Made by a program: the position numbers and the translations under genes. A stretch of DNA of 64,000 nt from RUG12783 sp946409545 (GTDB taxonomy: Bacteria; Bacillota_I; Bacilli_A; RF39; UBA660): positions 12,833 to 76,832 of the forward strand of contig CAMJWT010000008.1 of assembly GCA_946409545.1 (NCBI GenBank), given 5' to 3'. Of the stretch, positions 47,108 through 54,953 are shown one piece after another (the stretch's first letter is position 1; the number at the start of each line of letters is the position of its first letter). The notes below the pieces were generated by a model. It saw only the letters and a program-made list of their open reading frames with translations, had not been told where the DNA came from and searched no databases.

Positions 47108-47116
47108 GAGGGTGTT

Positions 47117-47701
47117 ATGGAAAATTTAAAAAAACTTCGTAATTATTCATTTGCAATATCAATTGTTTACATTATTTTAGGATTATTAATGATTCTTAAT
47201 CCAAGTTTTATTAGTAACGCTATTAATTATGTAATTGGCTTTTTGATAATGCTATATGGTGTTGTATATTTAATTAATTTATTTGTTAAGAAAGACGAAT
47301 ATATTTTAAATAGATTTAATTTCTTTACAGGAGTTATGTGTATATCATTTGGATTATTTTTAGTACTTCATCCTGATTTATTACACCAATTAATTCCTTT
47401 CTGTGGATCTATTATTATTTTTGTAGATGGTATTTATCAAATTAGAAATAGTTTTGTTCTTAAAAAGAATAAATACAAATTTTGGTATGTTAATTTAATT
47501 ACAGCATTTATCTTTATTGGATTTGCTATCTTTGTAATGATTAATGCAAGTAGTATATCAAATTTATTAATAAGTATTATTGGTGGAGTTTTACTAGTTG
47601 ATGCTCTATTAGATATTTATACAACAATTGTTATTAATCGTCGTGTTAAAGCGATTGTTGATGCCGGACATATTTTAGAAGCTGAAACAAAAGAAGATTA
47701 A
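47117..47701 (+). CDS. DUF308/HdeD-like membrane protein
   Basis: 194 residues with about six short membrane helices arranged as repeats of SIVYIILGLLMILNPSFISNAINYVIGFLIMLYGVVYLI. Resembles the DUF308 (HdeD) family; in enterobacteria HdeD has been linked to acid resistance, but function here is unknown. RBS AGGAGGG; 9 bp after the LemA-like gene. Confidence 0.75.
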   Translation: MENLKKLRNYSFAISIVYIILGLLMILNPSFISNAINYVIGFLIMLYGVVYLINLFVKKDEYILNRFNFFTGVMCISFGLFLVLHPDLLHQLIPFCGSIIIFVDGIYQIRNSFVLKKNKYKFWYVNLITAFIFIGFAIFVMINASSISNLLISIIGGVLLVDALLDIYTTIVINRRVKAIVDAGHILEAETKED

Positions 47702-47724
47702 TCTCTAGAAAGGTAGGTAGGATT

Positions 47725-48318
47725 ATGATAAGAAGAATTTTTATATTTACAATAGTTGGTCTATTTAATTATGTTCTTCTTCTAGGAGTAAATTTTTCTA
47801 ATAAATTTATTCAAGATAATGATCTTATGGTTTATTTTCATGAAAAGCCAAAAGAGGAAGAAGTTATTAATCCTACAGAACCAAAACCTGCGGTTATAAA
47901 TGAATGGAATGGTGAAACGAAAGAAGCCATTGGTAAAAAAATCGAAAAGTATTATAAAGATACCACTTTAGAAGGATATGGTGAAAGAGTAGCAAGCAGT
48001 GCTATTAATCGAAATGTTGATCCATATTTGATTGCAAGTATTATTTATATAAACTCTGGTTGTAAGGATGAATGCCAACCAATCGTAAGATTATGTAAAA
48101 ATGCTGGTGGTACAACGGGATCACCTAATTGTATGGGTGGTAAATATACAAAATATAATAAACTAGAAGAGTCTTTTGATGACTTAGTTGTATACATAAG
48201 AGATAAATTTATTAATAAAGATATGGATAGTCCATATAAAATGTATAAGTCTTATGGTAAAGATTCAGCTTGGGCTTACAAAGTTGATAAATATATGAAA
48301 TTGATTAAAAAAGGTTGA
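47725..48318 (+). CDS. Lytic-transglycosylase-like exported protein without the catalytic Glu
   Basis: 197 residues. An N-terminal signal/anchor helix, then a lysozyme-like domain (YGERVASSAINRNVDPYLIASIIYINSGCKDECQP...GSPNCMGGKYTKYNKLEESFDDLVVYIRDKF). In working lytic transglycosylases the helix ends in ESG; here Asn110 replaces Glu (INSG), and Cys pairs are unusual. It may be a binding-only relative or use another residue. Ends in TGA inside a terminator stem, which shows TGA is a stop codon here. Confidence 0.6.
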   Translation: MIRRIFIFTIVGLFNYVLLLGVNFSNKFIQDNDLMVYFHEKPKEEEVINPTEPKPAVINEWNGETKEAIGKKIEKYYKDTTLEGYGERVASSAINRNVDPYLIASIIYINSGCKDECQPIVRLCKNAGGTTGSPNCMGGKYTKYNKLEESFDDLVVYIRDKFINKDMDSPYKMYKSYGKDSAWAYKVDKYMKLIKKG

Positions 48319-48337
48319 CAATCATCAATCTTTTTTT
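48308..48337 (+). terminator. Rho-independent terminator
   Basis: AAAAAGGTTGA-CAATCA-TCAATCTTTTT with a T run; includes the TGA stop of the preceding gene. Confidence 0.8.
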
Positions 48338-48401
48338 CTTTTCAATTAATTGTATAAAAAAAGACTATATGATATCCTTATAATAGGAGTAGAGTGATAT
48401 A

Positions 48402-49046
48402 ATGGTACAAGTTGTAAAGAAAATATGGCCAGATGTAAAATGGTTATTCAACTACATGGCTAGTATTTTATTATATTCAATTATTATTTTATTACTTTTA
48501 GTAGGTGGGCTATTAGTCGCTTATGTTGTGGATTCTAGAAAGAATGCTCAAGCTGGTGATTGGAAACCCCCTCTATATAATGCGTATATAATTGTATCGC
48601 AAAGTATGACTCCAGCAATTAAAGTTAATGATGCTATTATTATAAAAAGACTTGATGCAAAAGATTTAAAAGTTGGTGACGTTGTAACTTATTTTTCAGA
48701 GAATCCTGAATATTATGGAATAATGATAACGCATCGTATTTTAGAAAAAAATGAAATGAATGGGAAATATAGTTTTGTTATGAAAGGTGACTATAACATT
48801 AGTCAAGATCCTTTAACAGTTAGTGAAGAACAAGTATATGGTAAAGTAATAATGAGGATACCAAAGATAGGTATTATTCAAGAATTACTATCATCATATG
48901 TAGGTTGGATTTTTATAATTATTCTTCCTGTTGGCTTAATAATTTCAATTGATATCGTTAAGTTATATGGAAAGATTAAGAAAAATAAAAGAAATGAAAA
49001 AAGAAGAAAAAGATTAGATAATCCTATGATGGTTATGGAAGGATAA
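48402..49046 (+). CDS. Second ER-type signal peptidase I
   Basis: 214 residues. N-terminal membrane helix, catalytic VSQSMTPAI (Ser68), YGIMITHRIL (His111), GDVVTYFSEN, and a C-terminal membrane helix with a basic tail. Like the enzyme at 11459 it is of the Ser/His SipW/archaeal class, but no TasA-like gene is adjacent; the next gene is a small single-helix protein. RBS weak; promoter TATAAT-like sequences near 48380. Confidence 0.85.
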   Translation: MVQVVKKIWPDVKWLFNYMASILLYSIIILLLLVGGLLVAYVVDSRKNAQAGDWKPPLYNAYIIVSQSMTPAIKVNDAIIIKRLDAKDLKVGDVVTYFSENPEYYGIMITHRILEKNEMNGKYSFVMKGDYNISQDPLTVSEEQVYGKVIMRIPKIGIIQELLSSYVGWIFIIILPVGLIISIDIVKLYGKIKKNKRNEKRRKRLDNPMMVMEG

Positions 49047-49059
49047 TAGAGGTGTTATT

Positions 49060-49323
49060 ATGAATAATGATTTTTATGGAAGTGTTGGAACAAGCGATTA
49101 TCAAACTAATAGTCAAAATAGAGAGAATAATGGTTTTTATAATCAATATGATGAAAATTTTTATCATCAAGGACCAAAGTATAATCAACAACAGATTGAT
49201 TTATCAAATGCCAAAAGAAAAAAACAAGAGATTGATAACATCGTTGGAGCGGTTATTTTACTTGCAATAATCATCGCTTTATTGATTATATTTGTAATAC
49301 CAAATTTAGATTTTACATTTTAG
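49060..49323 (+). CDS. Small Asn/Gln/Tyr-rich tail-anchored protein
   Basis: 87 residues: a polar N-terminal half (NDFYGSVGTSDYQTNSQNREN...) of low complexity, then one membrane helix (IVGAVILLAIIIALLIIFVI) at the C-terminus. RBS AGAGGTG; 13 bp after the signal peptidase, so probably co-transcribed. No recognised family. Confidence 0.7.
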   Translation: MNNDFYGSVGTSDYQTNSQNRENNGFYNQYDENFYHQGPKYNQQQIDLSNAKRKKQEIDNIVGAVILLAIIIALLIIFVIPNLDFTF

Positions 49324-49325
49324 AA

Positions 49326-49353
49326 GAAAGTCATTTAATTAATGACTTTTTTT
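49326..49353 (+). terminator. Rho-independent terminator
   Basis: AAAGTCATTTAATTAATGACTTT with a T run. Confidence 0.85.
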
Positions 49354-49386
49354 ATTTATAATGTTATATTTATGATAGGTGATAAT

Positions 49387-50088
49387 ATGAATATTCGTCA
49401 TTTAAATTTAAAATATATTTCTAATATGAGAGATATTGGAGGCTATGAAACTAAAGAAGGTCGTGTTACTAAATTTAACAGATTATATCGTAGTAATTAT
49501 GTAAAAAACTTAGAAGATGATGAATTAATGTTATTAAAGAACAATCATTTATCTTTAGTTATTGATTTAAGAAGTAATGAAGATAATGAATTAAAACCTA
49601 ATTATTTAAAAGATAAAGTGGAATTTCATAATATCTATTTACCAGATGAATTACCTAATGAAGAAAAAGATGTTCCTGGTAGTTATATTAATATTTTAGA
49701 AAATAAAGAATTAAAAGAAGTATTTGAATTAATTAGAACGCATAAAGATTTAGTAATTATTTCTTGTTCTATGGGTAAAGATCGAACAGGTGTTGTAATA
49801 ATGCTTTTGATGCTACTGTGTGGTGTTAACAATAAAGATATTATTGCGGACTATAATTTATCATATAACTATTTAAAAGATGATGTTAATTTATATCATT
49901 TAAATCATCCAAAGGCAGCAGCTTGGGTAGGAGCTTCTAAATCATGGTATATGGAAGATACTATTAAGTTATTTTATAATCGTTTTCAAGATGTAAATGA
50001 TTATTTTATTAATTATCTTGGAATGACTCCAGATAGTTTATTTGAATTAAAGGAGAGTTTATTGTATGAAAAAGAAAAAGAATTCTAA
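49387..50088 (+). CDS. Protein-tyrosine/serine phosphatase (DUF3-type)
   Basis: 233 residues from ATG 49387, which follows AGGTGATAAT; the in-frame ATG at 49342 lies in the upstream terminator. N-terminal MRDIGGYETKEGRVTKFNRLYRS and the Cx5R loop VIISCSMGKDRTGVVIMLL are those of bacterial tyrosine/serine phosphatases such as LipA-type enzymes. Probably cytoplasmic; may dephosphorylate proteins or phosphoinositides. Overlaps the next gene by 23 bp. Confidence 0.88.
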   Translation: MNIRHLNLKYISNMRDIGGYETKEGRVTKFNRLYRSNYVKNLEDDELMLLKNNHLSLVIDLRSNEDNELKPNYLKDKVEFHNIYLPDELPNEEKDVPGSYINILENKELKEVFELIRTHKDLVIISCSMGKDRTGVVIMLLMLLCGVNNKDIIADYNLSYNYLKDDVNLYHLNHPKAAAWVGASKSWYMEDTIKLFYNRFQDVNDYFINYLGMTPDSLFELKESLLYEKEKEF

Positions 50089-51088
50089 TAAATTATTTTT
50101 CGCAATAATCAGTGTCTTTGTTCTAATTTTGATTGCCTTTGTATCATTCCGTTTATTTGATTGGTTTAATAATAAAGAAACTATTTCTTTGTATGATGAT
50201 AAACTAAAAGAAGTTGGTTATGAGAAAAAAAGTAATACTTATTATTATGGTGATACTATAAGACTTGCAATTAATCAATATCCAACTCATCGATCAATTG
50301 AATTACGTGATCGCTTAGATAACTTTGATTGGAATAAAAATCTTGATGTTTATTTAAGAACAGTAAAAGTGTTTATTGACTTTGATTATGAATTAATAAG
50401 TAAAGGTATTGAATACGTTATTAATAATAGTTTAATTACGGAATCAGTAGCATCTATTGATTTTAATTTTTCATCATATGCTATATCAATTTATTTTTTT
50501 CCTAAGGATAATCTTTCGATAAATATTACGTTTAATAAATATACAACAACTGATTATAAACATTATTATGCTAGTGGTATAGCAGATAAATCATTCGCTT
50601 TTGATAAGCTAGTTTTAAAAAAGATTTTTAACAAAGATATTCCTGTAGAAATATTAAGTAGAATGAGTGAAAATACTTTAAAAGATTTTGAAAAAAATAG
50701 TATTCATAATAGTTTTAATATTGATGATGTAGAAGCTAATATCTCATCTTATGATAAAGCATCTCTTTATATTTCATATTCTAAATATGATTATATAGAT
50801 TATCGTAATATTGATTTTGAATTAACATATGATATTAAAAATTTCCATGATGATATTATAAAAGATTTAGAATTAATGGATAGATTATTTAAAACAAATA
50901 GTGTACAATATAAAGACAAGATTATTGATCTAATTGAAAACCCTAATACTGATTATCATGTATCAGAGAAATCAAATTATTCGGAGAAGTATTATTATGG
51001 TCATTTTACAATTGATAGTAATTTTCAAGTAAATATCCGACTATATGAAAATAGAGTTGAAATTAGATATGAATTTAAGGAGTATTAA
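50066..51088 (+). CDS. Membrane-anchored protein of unknown function, 340 aa
   Basis: Single N-terminal membrane helix (LFFAIISVFVLILIAFVSFRLF) and an outward domain rich in Tyr, Asp and Lys with no recognised motif. RBS AAAGGAG inside the phosphatase gene sets the start. It overlaps the following lipoprotein as TAATG, so the three genes are coupled. Confidence 0.7.
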   Translation: MKKKKNSNKLFFAIISVFVLILIAFVSFRLFDWFNNKETISLYDDKLKEVGYEKKSNTYYYGDTIRLAINQYPTHRSIELRDRLDNFDWNKNLDVYLRTVKVFIDFDYELISKGIEYVINNSLITESVASIDFNFSSYAISIYFFPKDNLSINITFNKYTTTDYKHYYASGIADKSFAFDKLVLKKIFNKDIPVEILSRMSENTLKDFEKNSIHNSFNIDDVEANISSYDKASLYISYSKYDYIDYRNIDFELTYDIKNFHDDIIKDLELMDRLFKTNSVQYKDKIIDLIENPNTDYHVSEKSNYSEKYYYGHFTIDSNFQVNIRLYENRVEIRYEFKEY

Positions 51089-51495
51089 TGAAAAAAGTAT
51101 TATTGTTATTAATTGTTCTTTTGTTAGTAGGATGTAAGGGTGACTCAAAAGAAATCGTTAAATTTAAAATTAATGAAAATGAAAAATTAGTATTTAAAAT
51201 AACGGATGATGATGTTTATAAATTTATTATTGATGGTAAGTTCTTAATATATAAAGATGATAAAGAATTCGTAGATTATAATTTCTTATATCAAGATGAT
51301 TGTAATAGTATTATTGCTAGTGAAACTAATGAAATGATTGAGAAAAAAGATAATGGATTTATTTATAAAGATACTAAATATCATTATTTACATGATAGTG
51401 GAAAAGGAGTATGTATTGTAATTAATAGTGATAATGTTGATAAACTTCAAGAAATACTTCAAAATATCGAAATAAAAGTTATTGAAGAAAAATAA
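51088..51495 (+). CDS. Small lipoprotein
   Basis: 135 residues. Signal peptide with lipobox LLVGC (Cys16), then a small outward domain (KFKINENEKLVFKITDDDVYKF...) of unknown family. Expected to be lipid-anchored on the outer face of the membrane. Start overlaps the previous stop by one base. Confidence 0.8.
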   Translation: MKKVLLLLIVLLLVGCKGDSKEIVKFKINENEKLVFKITDDDVYKFIIDGKFLIYKDDKEFVDYNFLYQDDCNSIIASETNEMIEKKDNGFIYKDTKYHYLHDSGKGVCIVINSDNVDKLQEILQNIEIKVIEEK

Positions 51496-51512
51496 CAAAA
51501 TAAGGAGGATTT

Positions 51513-52622
51513 ATGGTTGTAAGAAATAATTATAATGAATGTTTAACAAACCTAGCTTGCTCTGTAAGAAAGTATTTTGGTTTGGAGTATCATCATAATA
51601 CATTACCATATATTGATGAAATATTAGAACGTGATAAACCTAAAAACGTTATAGTTATTTTATTTGATGGTATGGGATCAAGAATATTAAATAGGACTTT
51701 AGATGATGATGCCTTCTTTATAAAAAATGAATTAAAAGAAATTACAAGTGTTTTTCCAGCAACTACAACAGCAGCAACAACTAGTATCCGTACGGGATTA
51801 AATCCTTGTGAACATGGATGGCTTGGATGGAATACATATATTCCAAATATTGATAAAGTAATCACACTTTTTAAAGATTATGAAAAAGAGAGTAAAGAAA
51901 TTAATGAAGATTTTTTAAGAATAAAAAATGATGTTTTAGTTTCTAAAACAATTACTGATGAAATTAATGAGAAGGGTGAATTTTATTCCAGAGAATTATT
52001 TCCTTTTGGAACATATCCTTATAAAGATTTAGATGACATGTTAAGAATTATTCTTGAAGAAAGTCAAAAACCAGGTAAGAAATATTTATATGGTTATGAT
52101 GATGATCCTGATAAATCCATGCATGTCCTTGGACCCGATCATAGTTATGTTCAAGGTTTAATTAAATTAAGAAATGAAAAGATAGAAGAGTTATGTGAAA
52201 AATTAGAAGATAGTGTTTTAATTGTAATTGCTGACCATGGTCATATAAAAATTAATCATTTCTATTTAACTGATTATCCGGAAATTATGGAATTATTAGA
52301 AAGAAGTACTTCCCTTGAAGAACGTGCTTTATCTTTTAAAATTAAAGATGGATGTCATCAAAAGTTTATGGAATTATTTATAAAAAGTTTTGGTGATTAT
52401 TATGATTTATATAATAAACAAGATATTATTGATAGTAAACTTTTTGGTGATGGTATTGAAATAAAATTATTTAGAGAAGCTATTGGTGATTATATTGCTA
52501 TTGCTAAATCTAATTATGCTATTGTAACTCCTGGTGATGAAATATTAGCATCTCAACATGCTGGTTATACAGATGATGAAATATATGTTCCTTTAATTGT
52601 TAAAAGTTTAGTAAAAAAATAA
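51513..52622 (+). CDS. Alkaline phosphatase-superfamily phosphodiesterase (NPP-like)
   Basis: 369 residues. Metal and nucleophile motifs of the nucleotide pyrophosphatase/phosphodiesterase group: NVIVILFDGMGSRIL, FPATTTAATTSIRTGLNPCEHGWLGW (Thr nucleophile), VIADHGHIK and SQHAGYTDDEIYVPLIV. No signal peptide, so it appears cytoplasmic, which is unusual for this group. RBS AAGGAGG. A terminator follows. Confidence 0.85.
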   Translation: MVVRNNYNECLTNLACSVRKYFGLEYHHNTLPYIDEILERDKPKNVIVILFDGMGSRILNRTLDDDAFFIKNELKEITSVFPATTTAATTSIRTGLNPCEHGWLGWNTYIPNIDKVITLFKDYEKESKEINEDFLRIKNDVLVSKTITDEINEKGEFYSRELFPFGTYPYKDLDDMLRIILEESQKPGKKYLYGYDDDPDKSMHVLGPDHSYVQGLIKLRNEKIEELCEKLEDSVLIVIADHGHIKINHFYLTDYPEIMELLERSTSLEERALSFKIKDGCHQKFMELFIKSFGDYYDLYNKQDIIDSKLFGDGIEIKLFREAIGDYIAIAKSNYAIVTPGDEILASQHAGYTDDEIYVPLIVKSLVKK

Positions 52623-52645
52623 AGACTATTTATATAGTCTTTTTA
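52621..52645 (+). terminator. Rho-independent terminator
   Basis: AAAGACTAT-TTAT-ATAGTCTTT with a T run. Confidence 0.85.
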
Positions 52646-52728
52646 TTTACATATAGAAAGTGTTTTTATTTTATAAAACATAATATTTATAAATAATTAT
52701 GTTATAATTTTCTTGAAATGGAGTTTTT

Positions 52729-53634
52729 ATGAATAAAAGTGATATTGAGAAACTTCGTAAAAATATTTCAATAAAATATATATTAATAATCATATCAGTT
52801 ATACTACTTTTATCAACATTATTGGTTATTATCTTTACTGATTATAATAAAAAAGTTCTATTAATTATTTGTGCTTTATTTGTGATTATTATTGCGATTA
52901 TTTTATTATCAATGCGTAATGAATATCCTATGTATGTTAATGGCTTTAAGAAAATATATGTTCTTAATGCTTTAAAGAAAAAGTTTACAAATCTTTATTA
53001 TGATAGTAAAGGTATGCCATCAAGTGTTATTTGGGCAACACATATGTTAGATATGGGTGATATTTATACATCTAATGATTTAATTTCTGGTAAATATAAA
53101 AAAACCAATTTTATGCAAGCAGATGTTAGAATTCAAAAAGTGGAAACATATGTTGATAGTGAAGGTAGTATAAGAGAAAGTATAAGAGATTATTTCTATG
53201 GTAAATGGTTAGTATTTGATTTCAATAAAAAGTTTAAATATAATGTTCAAGTTCGTGAGAAAGAATTTATTCATGCCTTAGTCAGTAATGATCGTTCTAA
53301 ATATGGATATAAAGAAGTAAAAATGGAAGATGAAAAGTTTAATCAAGCATTTAAAATATATACAGAGAATGAACATGATGCTTTTTATATTTTAACACCT
53401 CAAATGCAACAACGTATTTTAAAAATAAGAAGTATGATAAAAGGCGATTTATTATTATGTTTTATTAACAATGAACTTCATATTGGATTAAATAATCGTA
53501 ATGATTCTTTTGAACCTAAAATCTTTAAAGAAGAATATGAAATAGATGAATATATAAATAAAGATATTGCTGTAATCACTAATTTTATTGATGAATTAGA
53601 TTTAGACAATGATTTATTTAGAAAGGAGGTGTAG
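52729..53634 (+). CDS. DUF3137-like membrane protein
   Basis: 301 residues: two N-terminal membrane helices (residues about 18-38 and 44-62), then a cytoplasmic domain with DIYTSNDLISGKYKKTNFMQADVRIQ...GKWLVFDFNK, which resembles DUF3137. The family is typically next to LemA, as here (1 bp apart). Promoter TATAAT at about 52701 and RBS GGAG. Function unknown; probably envelope related. Confidence 0.7.
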   Translation: MNKSDIEKLRKNISIKYILIIISVILLLSTLLVIIFTDYNKKVLLIICALFVIIIAIILLSMRNEYPMYVNGFKKIYVLNALKKKFTNLYYDSKGMPSSVIWATHMLDMGDIYTSNDLISGKYKKTNFMQADVRIQKVETYVDSEGSIRESIRDYFYGKWLVFDFNKKFKYNVQVREKEFIHALVSNDRSKYGYKEVKMEDEKFNQAFKIYTENEHDAFYILTPQMQQRILKIRSMIKGDLLLCFINNELHIGLNNRNDSFEPKIFKEEYEIDEYINKDIAVITNFIDELDLDNDLFRKEV

Positions 53635-53635
53635 T

Positions 53636-54181
53636 ATGGAGTATATTATTCCCATTATTTTACTCGTAATTATAATAATATTAGTAGTGTGGTATATTAT
53701 AACATCTAATAGATTAAATAAATTACAAGTTAAAATTCAAGAAGCAGATTCTGGAATTGATGTCGCTCTAGAAAAAAGATATGCGGTACTATCGAAAATG
53801 GTAGATACTGTTAAAGCATATGCTAAACATGAAAAAGAAACGCTTTTTGGAGTCATAAAACTTCGTGAAAAAATGTCTATAGATGAAAAAAATGAAGCTA
53901 ATAGACAAATGGATGATGAGTTTCAAAGATTAAATGTTATTGCGGAAAATTATCCAGAATTGTTATCTAGTGAAAACTATCAAACATTACAACAATCAAT
54001 TGTTGATGTTGAAGAACACTTACAAGCAGCAAGACGTGCTTATAACTCTAATGTATCAATCTTTAATCAAGAAATAGTAACTTTTCCTACAAAGATTGTA
54101 TCTAGTATGAAAGGGCTTAAAAAAATACCTTTCTTTGTTGCTGATGAAAAAAGAAAAGAGGATGTAAAAATAGATTTGTAA
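53636..54181 (+). CDS. lemA: LemA family protein
   Basis: 181 residues from ATG 53636, which follows AGGAGGTG; the in-frame upstream ATG at 53609 overlaps the previous gene and lacks an RBS. N-terminal membrane helix, then the LemA helical bundle (NRLNKLQVKIQEADSGIDVALEKRYAVLSKMVDTVKAYAKHE...AARRAYNSNVSIFNQEIVTFPTKIV). Clearer LemA than the gene at 46634. Ends in a terminator overlapping its stop. Confidence 0.9.
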   Translation: MEYIIPIILLVIIIILVVWYIITSNRLNKLQVKIQEADSGIDVALEKRYAVLSKMVDTVKAYAKHEKETLFGVIKLREKMSIDEKNEANRQMDDEFQRLNVIAENYPELLSSENYQTLQQSIVDVEEHLQAARRAYNSNVSIFNQEIVTFPTKIVSSMKGLKKIPFFVADEKRKEDVKIDL

Positions 54182-54197
54182 AAATCTATTTTTTTTA
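54167..54197 (+). terminator. Rho-independent terminator overlapping the lemA stop
   Basis: AAATAGATT-TGTAA-AAATCTATTT with a T run. Confidence 0.75.
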
Positions 54198-54251
54198 TAT
54201 ATAAAATTGTTTTTTCACTGATATTTGTTATAATTATAATAGGAGTATAAT

Positions 54252-54953
54252 ATGGAAAGTACAATAAAACTTAATAGTGAAAACCTTATAGATTATGTAA
54301 TGTTTAAACTTAATAAGGATAGTAATGAATTTACAACTAATGAATTAGATACTATTGATGAAGTATTAATTAATTTTAATAATGAAGTTGATAATTATTA
54401 TCTTAGTGATATTACTAATTTTCATAATTTAAAATCGATTACTTTTAGAAACGGTTTTATTAATAATGATATTTTAAAAGTATTAATGAAGTTTAATCAT
54501 TTAACAAGTGTTACATTTGATAATTGTGGTTTTGAAGAAGAAAAGTTAATTGCATCTTTAAACTTAAAAGAATTATCTTTAATTAGTTGTCAAATACATG
54601 ATTATTCTTTTGTATATATTATAGATACTTTAGAAACTTTATCAATTGTTAATGGTGAAGTTGAAATAAATAAATTAAATTTATTAAAAAATCTTCATTA
54701 TCTTGAAATAACAAATTCTAAAATCTTAGATAATTCTAAAATAAATATTAATAATATTCATGAATTATATATTGATAATACATCAATTGATGATTTAACT
54801 TTTTTAAATGATTTAAATGATTTAGAAAAAGTATCTATTGATGATCATCAATATGAAGATAATAAAGTTTTAGTAAAGAAATTAATAAATAAAGGCATAT
54901 CTTTTTATAATGAAGCTATATCTCCAATTGTAGGTGATGATTATGGCGAATAA
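54252..54953 (+). CDS. Leucine-rich-repeat-like protein
   Basis: 233 residues with about six irregular LRR-like units (HLTSVTFDNCGFEEEKLIASLNLKELSLISCQI..., LETLSIVNGEV, LHYLEITNSKI, IHELYIDNTSI, LEKVSIDDHQY). No signal peptide or membrane helix, so it is probably a cytoplasmic scaffold. RBS AGGAG. Its end overlaps the start of the transglutaminase-like gene by 11 bp, which couples the two. Confidence 0.7.
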   Translation: MESTIKLNSENLIDYVMFKLNKDSNEFTTNELDTIDEVLINFNNEVDNYYLSDITNFHNLKSITFRNGFINNDILKVLMKFNHLTSVTFDNCGFEEEKLIASLNLKELSLISCQIHDYSFVYIIDTLETLSIVNGEVEINKLNLLKNLHYLEITNSKILDNSKININNIHELYIDNTSIDDLTFLNDLNDLEKVSIDDHQYEDNKVLVKKLINKGISFYNEAISPIVGDDYGE

